From assembly GCA_025966255.1 (NCBI GenBank), contig JAOPVG010000580.1, positions 1 through 16,027 of the forward strand: DNA of 16,027 bases. Reading direction: 5' to 3'. Under the pieces are notes generated by a model that saw only the letters and a program-made list of their open reading frames with translations, was not told the DNA's origin and made no database searches. Made by a program: the position numbers and the translations under genes. This DNA is from Jatrophihabitans sp. (GTDB taxonomy: Bacteria; Actinomycetota; Actinomycetes; Mycobacteriales; Jatrophihabitantaceae). Positions 14,451 to 16,027 of this stretch are shown piece by piece (the first letter of the stretch is position 1; each line of letters starts with the position of its first letter).

Positions 14451-15191
14451 GTGCCTTCGGATCCGCTCGCCCCGCTGCTCGATCTGCCGGGCGTCGCCGA
14501 CGGCGTCATCCGAACCCGCACCGCAGTCGACAAGCTGCTCGGAAACCGAACCTTGCGCCGCCGCTCCGCCGATGTCTCGGCCGAATCCTCGCTCCGGGGC
14601 GCCTGGGCATCGGCGTGGCTGCAGGGCGACGTAGTCGCGTTGGAGGACGTCCGGTCCGGAGTCGCCGCCGATGACCCGGTCGTTCAGGGCGCGCTGCGGG
14701 CGCAAGCCGCAGTGCCCACGCTGACCGACACCTGGACGAGCGCTCCGCGGCAGGCCCTGGCCCGGCTGCACGCCCTCGCGGCAGCCGATCTGGTGGCCGA
14801 CACCGATCAGCTCGGCCGGCCCGCTCCCGGTGTCGCACCGCGGCTCGACACCCTGGCGACGGTCTTGTCCATGACATCCGCGCCGGCCGTGGTGGTCGCG
14901 GCCATCGTGCACGGCGAGCTGTTGGGCCTCGACGCGTTCGCGCCGGCCTCGGGGATCGTGGCCCGGGCGGCGGTTCGGCTGACGCTCGTCGAGCGTGGTC
15001 TCGATCCGAAGTCGCTCGTCGTGGTCGAGGTCGGTCATCGCGAGTTGGGCCACGCCTACGACGCGGCGCTGGCCGCCTACCGCACCGGCACTCCGGAGGG
15101 CATCGGCACCTGGCTGGTGCACTGCGCCGACGCGCTCGTCGCCGGTGCATTGGAGTCCGCCGCGATCTGTGAGGCGCTGGCGCGCGGCTGA
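14451..15191 (+). CDS. Degenerate Fic-like protein of unknown function
   Basis: A 246-residue soluble, mainly helical protein starting at GTG 14451. Similar actinobacterial proteins are, as I recall, annotated either 'Fic family' or 'oxidoreductase'. SSLRGAWASAWLQG (46-59) resembles the Fic inhibitory helix S-x3-E-G, with Gln 58 in place of Glu. VHGELLGLDAFAPASGIVARAAVRL (153-177) aligns with the Fic core in spacing and helix pattern, but HPFxDGNGR is not preserved. AYRTGTPEGIGTWLVHCADAL near the C-terminus resembles the helix after the core. If this is right the protein could not AMPylate normally and may be a pseudo-enzyme. The longer frame back to 14043 is antisense to the Holin-X gene and was rejected. 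Confidence 0.7.
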   Translation: MPSDPLAPLLDLPGVADGVIRTRTAVDKLLGNRTLRRRSADVSAESSLRGAWASAWLQGDVVALEDVRSGVAADDPVVQGALRAQAAVPTLTDTWTSAPRQALARLHALAAADLVADTDQLGRPAPGVAPRLDTLATVLSMTSAPAVVVAAIVHGELLGLDAFAPASGIVARAAVRLTLVERGLDPKSLVVVEVGHRELGHAYDAALAAYRTGTPEGIGTWLVHCADALVAGALESAAICEALARG

Positions 15192-15225
15192 CGCGCGGCG
15201 CCGTGCGCGGCCGTGCCCGGTCGGC

Positions 15226-15243
15226 ATAGTCAACCTGGACTAT
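15226..15243. promoter_or_regulatory. Palindromic operator before the PadR gene
   Basis: ATAGTC (15226-15231) and GACTAT (15238-15243) form a perfect 6-bp inverted repeat with a 6-bp spacer. Its right arm shares three bases with the -10 hexamer of the padR-family gene. PadR dimers commonly bind such AT-rich palindromes and repress their own promoter. The position would block RNA polymerase directly. Confidence 0.6.
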
Positions 15244-15246
15244 CGT
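15241..15246 (+). promoter_or_regulatory. -10 element of the PadR-family gene
   Basis: TATCGT ends 7 nt before ATG 15254 and overlaps the palindromic operator. A leaderless transcript is predicted, though a weak GGAG sits in the 7-nt gap. Confidence 0.5.
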
Positions 15247-15253
15247 CGGAGCC

Positions 15254-15871
15254 ATGTCCGCGACCCGTCTGCTCGTCCTGGGCGCTGTCCGGATCATGCA
15301 GCCCGTCCACGGCTACGACGTGCGCCGCGAGCTGGTGAGTTGGCGACTCGAAGACCACACCAACGTGAAGCCGGGCTCGATCTACAGCGCGATCCGCACG
15401 CTGGAGAAGGACGGCTGCATCGCTGTCCACGCCCGGGAGAGCGAAGAGAGCCGACCCGAGCGCACGACCTACGTGCTGACCGGCGAGGGCGAGAAGGAAT
15501 TCCAAGTCATGCTGCGGCAGTCGTGGTGGACGGTGACATCCTCGTCCGAGCCGCTGATCCCGGCGCTGTGCCTGATGCTGTTCCTGCCGCGCGAGGAATT
15601 GATCGGAGCGCTGCAGGCGCGGCTCGGTCGGCTCGAAGGTGAACTCGCCGCGAACTCCTTCACCCGCGGCTCGATCCGCGACGGCGCAACCGGGGCCGAG
15701 GGCGAGATCCCCGAGCACGTGCGCGAAGTGCTGGATTACGTCTCGGGCAAGCTCCGAGCGGAGATCGACTGGACGCGCGGATTCCAGAAGCGCTTGCGCG
15801 ACGGCGCGTACAAATTCACCGGCGAGGACGGCTTCCCGCTTCCACGCCCCGGCAAGGGCATCCCCCGCTGA
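15254..15871 (+). CDS. PadR-family transcriptional regulator
   Basis: A 205-residue repressor-type protein. The N-terminal winged HTH (about 5-85) shows PadR signatures: LLVLGAVRIMQPVHGYDVRREL, KPGSIYSAIRTLEKDGCI, and the wing ending RTTYVLTGEGEKEF. A helical C-terminal region (about 90-205) with PREELIGALQARLGRLEGEL would form the dimer arm. PadR proteins repress transporters or detoxification genes and release DNA on ligand binding; the ligand here is unknown. A palindrome over its own -10 element suggests autorepression. It runs towards a convergent, possibly DUF1772-like gene, leaving 18 bp between the stops. Confidence 0.93.
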   Translation: MSATRLLVLGAVRIMQPVHGYDVRRELVSWRLEDHTNVKPGSIYSAIRTLEKDGCIAVHARESEESRPERTTYVLTGEGEKEFQVMLRQSWWTVTSSSEPLIPALCLMLFLPREELIGALQARLGRLEGELAANSFTRGSIRDGATGAEGEIPEHVREVLDYVSGKLRAEIDWTRGFQKRLRDGAYKFTGEDGFPLPRPGKGIPR

Positions 15872-15889
15872 GACGCCATCGGCTCGAGC

Positions 15890-16027
15890 TCAGTCGGAGC
15901 GCAGCGCCAGAGTGAAGCAGGTTGCCGCCGCCGTGAAGGTGAGCGTCCGGACGTGGTTCCAGGCCGTCCAACCGGTGTAGTAGGTGCTCCAGGTGTTGTC
16001 CGCGCCGGCCGAGCGCGCGTCGACGGT
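15890..16027 (-). CDS. C-terminal end of a membrane protein, possibly DUF1772-like (partial)
   Basis: A minus-strand frame is open from the window edge to a TGA at 15892-15890, giving the last 45 residues. The sequence includes YYTGWTAWNHVRTLTFTAAA followed by a hydrophobic stretch and ends LALRSD. The W..WNHVRT motif followed by a final membrane helix resembles the C-terminus of DUF1772/anthrone-oxygenase-like membrane proteins. The family call is tentative because most of the gene lies outside the window. Confidence 0.5.
   Translation of the reverse strand, partial: TVDARSAGADNTWSTYYTGWTAWNHVRTLTFTAAATCFTLALRSD

Noticed and set aside
1..16027. CRISPR arrays, insertion sequences, rRNA genes and tandem repeats
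   Set aside because: Reading through the window showed no regularly spaced direct repeats, transposase, terminal inverted repeats of an element, or rRNA-like sequence.

Overview
The window is very GC-rich. Its genes are tightly packed, often share GTGA/ATGA stop-start overlaps, and frequently use GTG starts. It looks like chromosomal core DNA of a high-GC actinobacterium. From memory, the gene order closely follows the Mycobacterium tuberculosis block Rv3683 (phosphoesterase) - ponA2 - Rv3680/Rv3679 (ArsA pair) - Rv3678c (RidA) - Rv3677c (metallo-hydrolase) - crp - Rv3675 - nth - NUDIX - marP - ephE - Rv3669. The genus cannot be fixed from sequence alone; a non-mycobacterial actinomycete is likely, because several usual members are absent. 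No mobile element, prophage, CRISPR array or rRNA was seen.

Layout. (1) 1-368: the tail of an unidentified plus-strand gene, a strong hairpin, and tRNA-Pro(CGG) on the minus strand. (2) 419-4287: a membrane-anchored metallophosphoesterase (minus), a divergent YqeY-like protein (plus), and a bifunctional class A penicillin-binding protein with one PASTA domain (minus). (3) 4387-6587: two overlapping ArsA/Get3-type ATPase genes (minus). (4) 6670-8674: an overlapping plus-strand operon of RidA, a NUDT19-type NUDIX hydrolase and a metallo-beta-lactamase-fold hydrolase. (5) 8709-9707: a Crp-family regulator with a probable own-binding site in its leader, and a small membrane protein. (6) 9789-12861: endonuclease III, a CoA-type NUDIX hydrolase, a cupredoxin-like lipoprotein, and a MarP-type membrane serine protease. 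(7) 12952-14338: an epoxide-hydrolase-like protein and a Holin-X family membrane protein (minus). (8) 14451-16027: a degenerate Fic-like protein, a PadR-family repressor with a palindromic operator, and the end of a convergent, possibly DUF1772-like gene.

The common theme is cell-envelope construction and stress: peptidoglycan synthesis, tail-anchored-protein or anion ATPases, a periplasmic protease, a copper-type lipoprotein, DNA base-excision repair and metabolite clean-up. Nothing here is clearly a new multi-gene system.

The most interesting signals are regulatory and residue-level. Nine genes, most of them first in a transcription unit, have a TAnnnT -10 hexamer ending 6-8 nt before the start codon, which predicts leaderless mRNAs. 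The two ArsA paralogues have complementary active-site changes. The cupredoxin has Gln at the axial copper-ligand position. The Fic-like protein lacks the catalytic motif. The usual whiB gene is missing between the PBP and ArsA genes.
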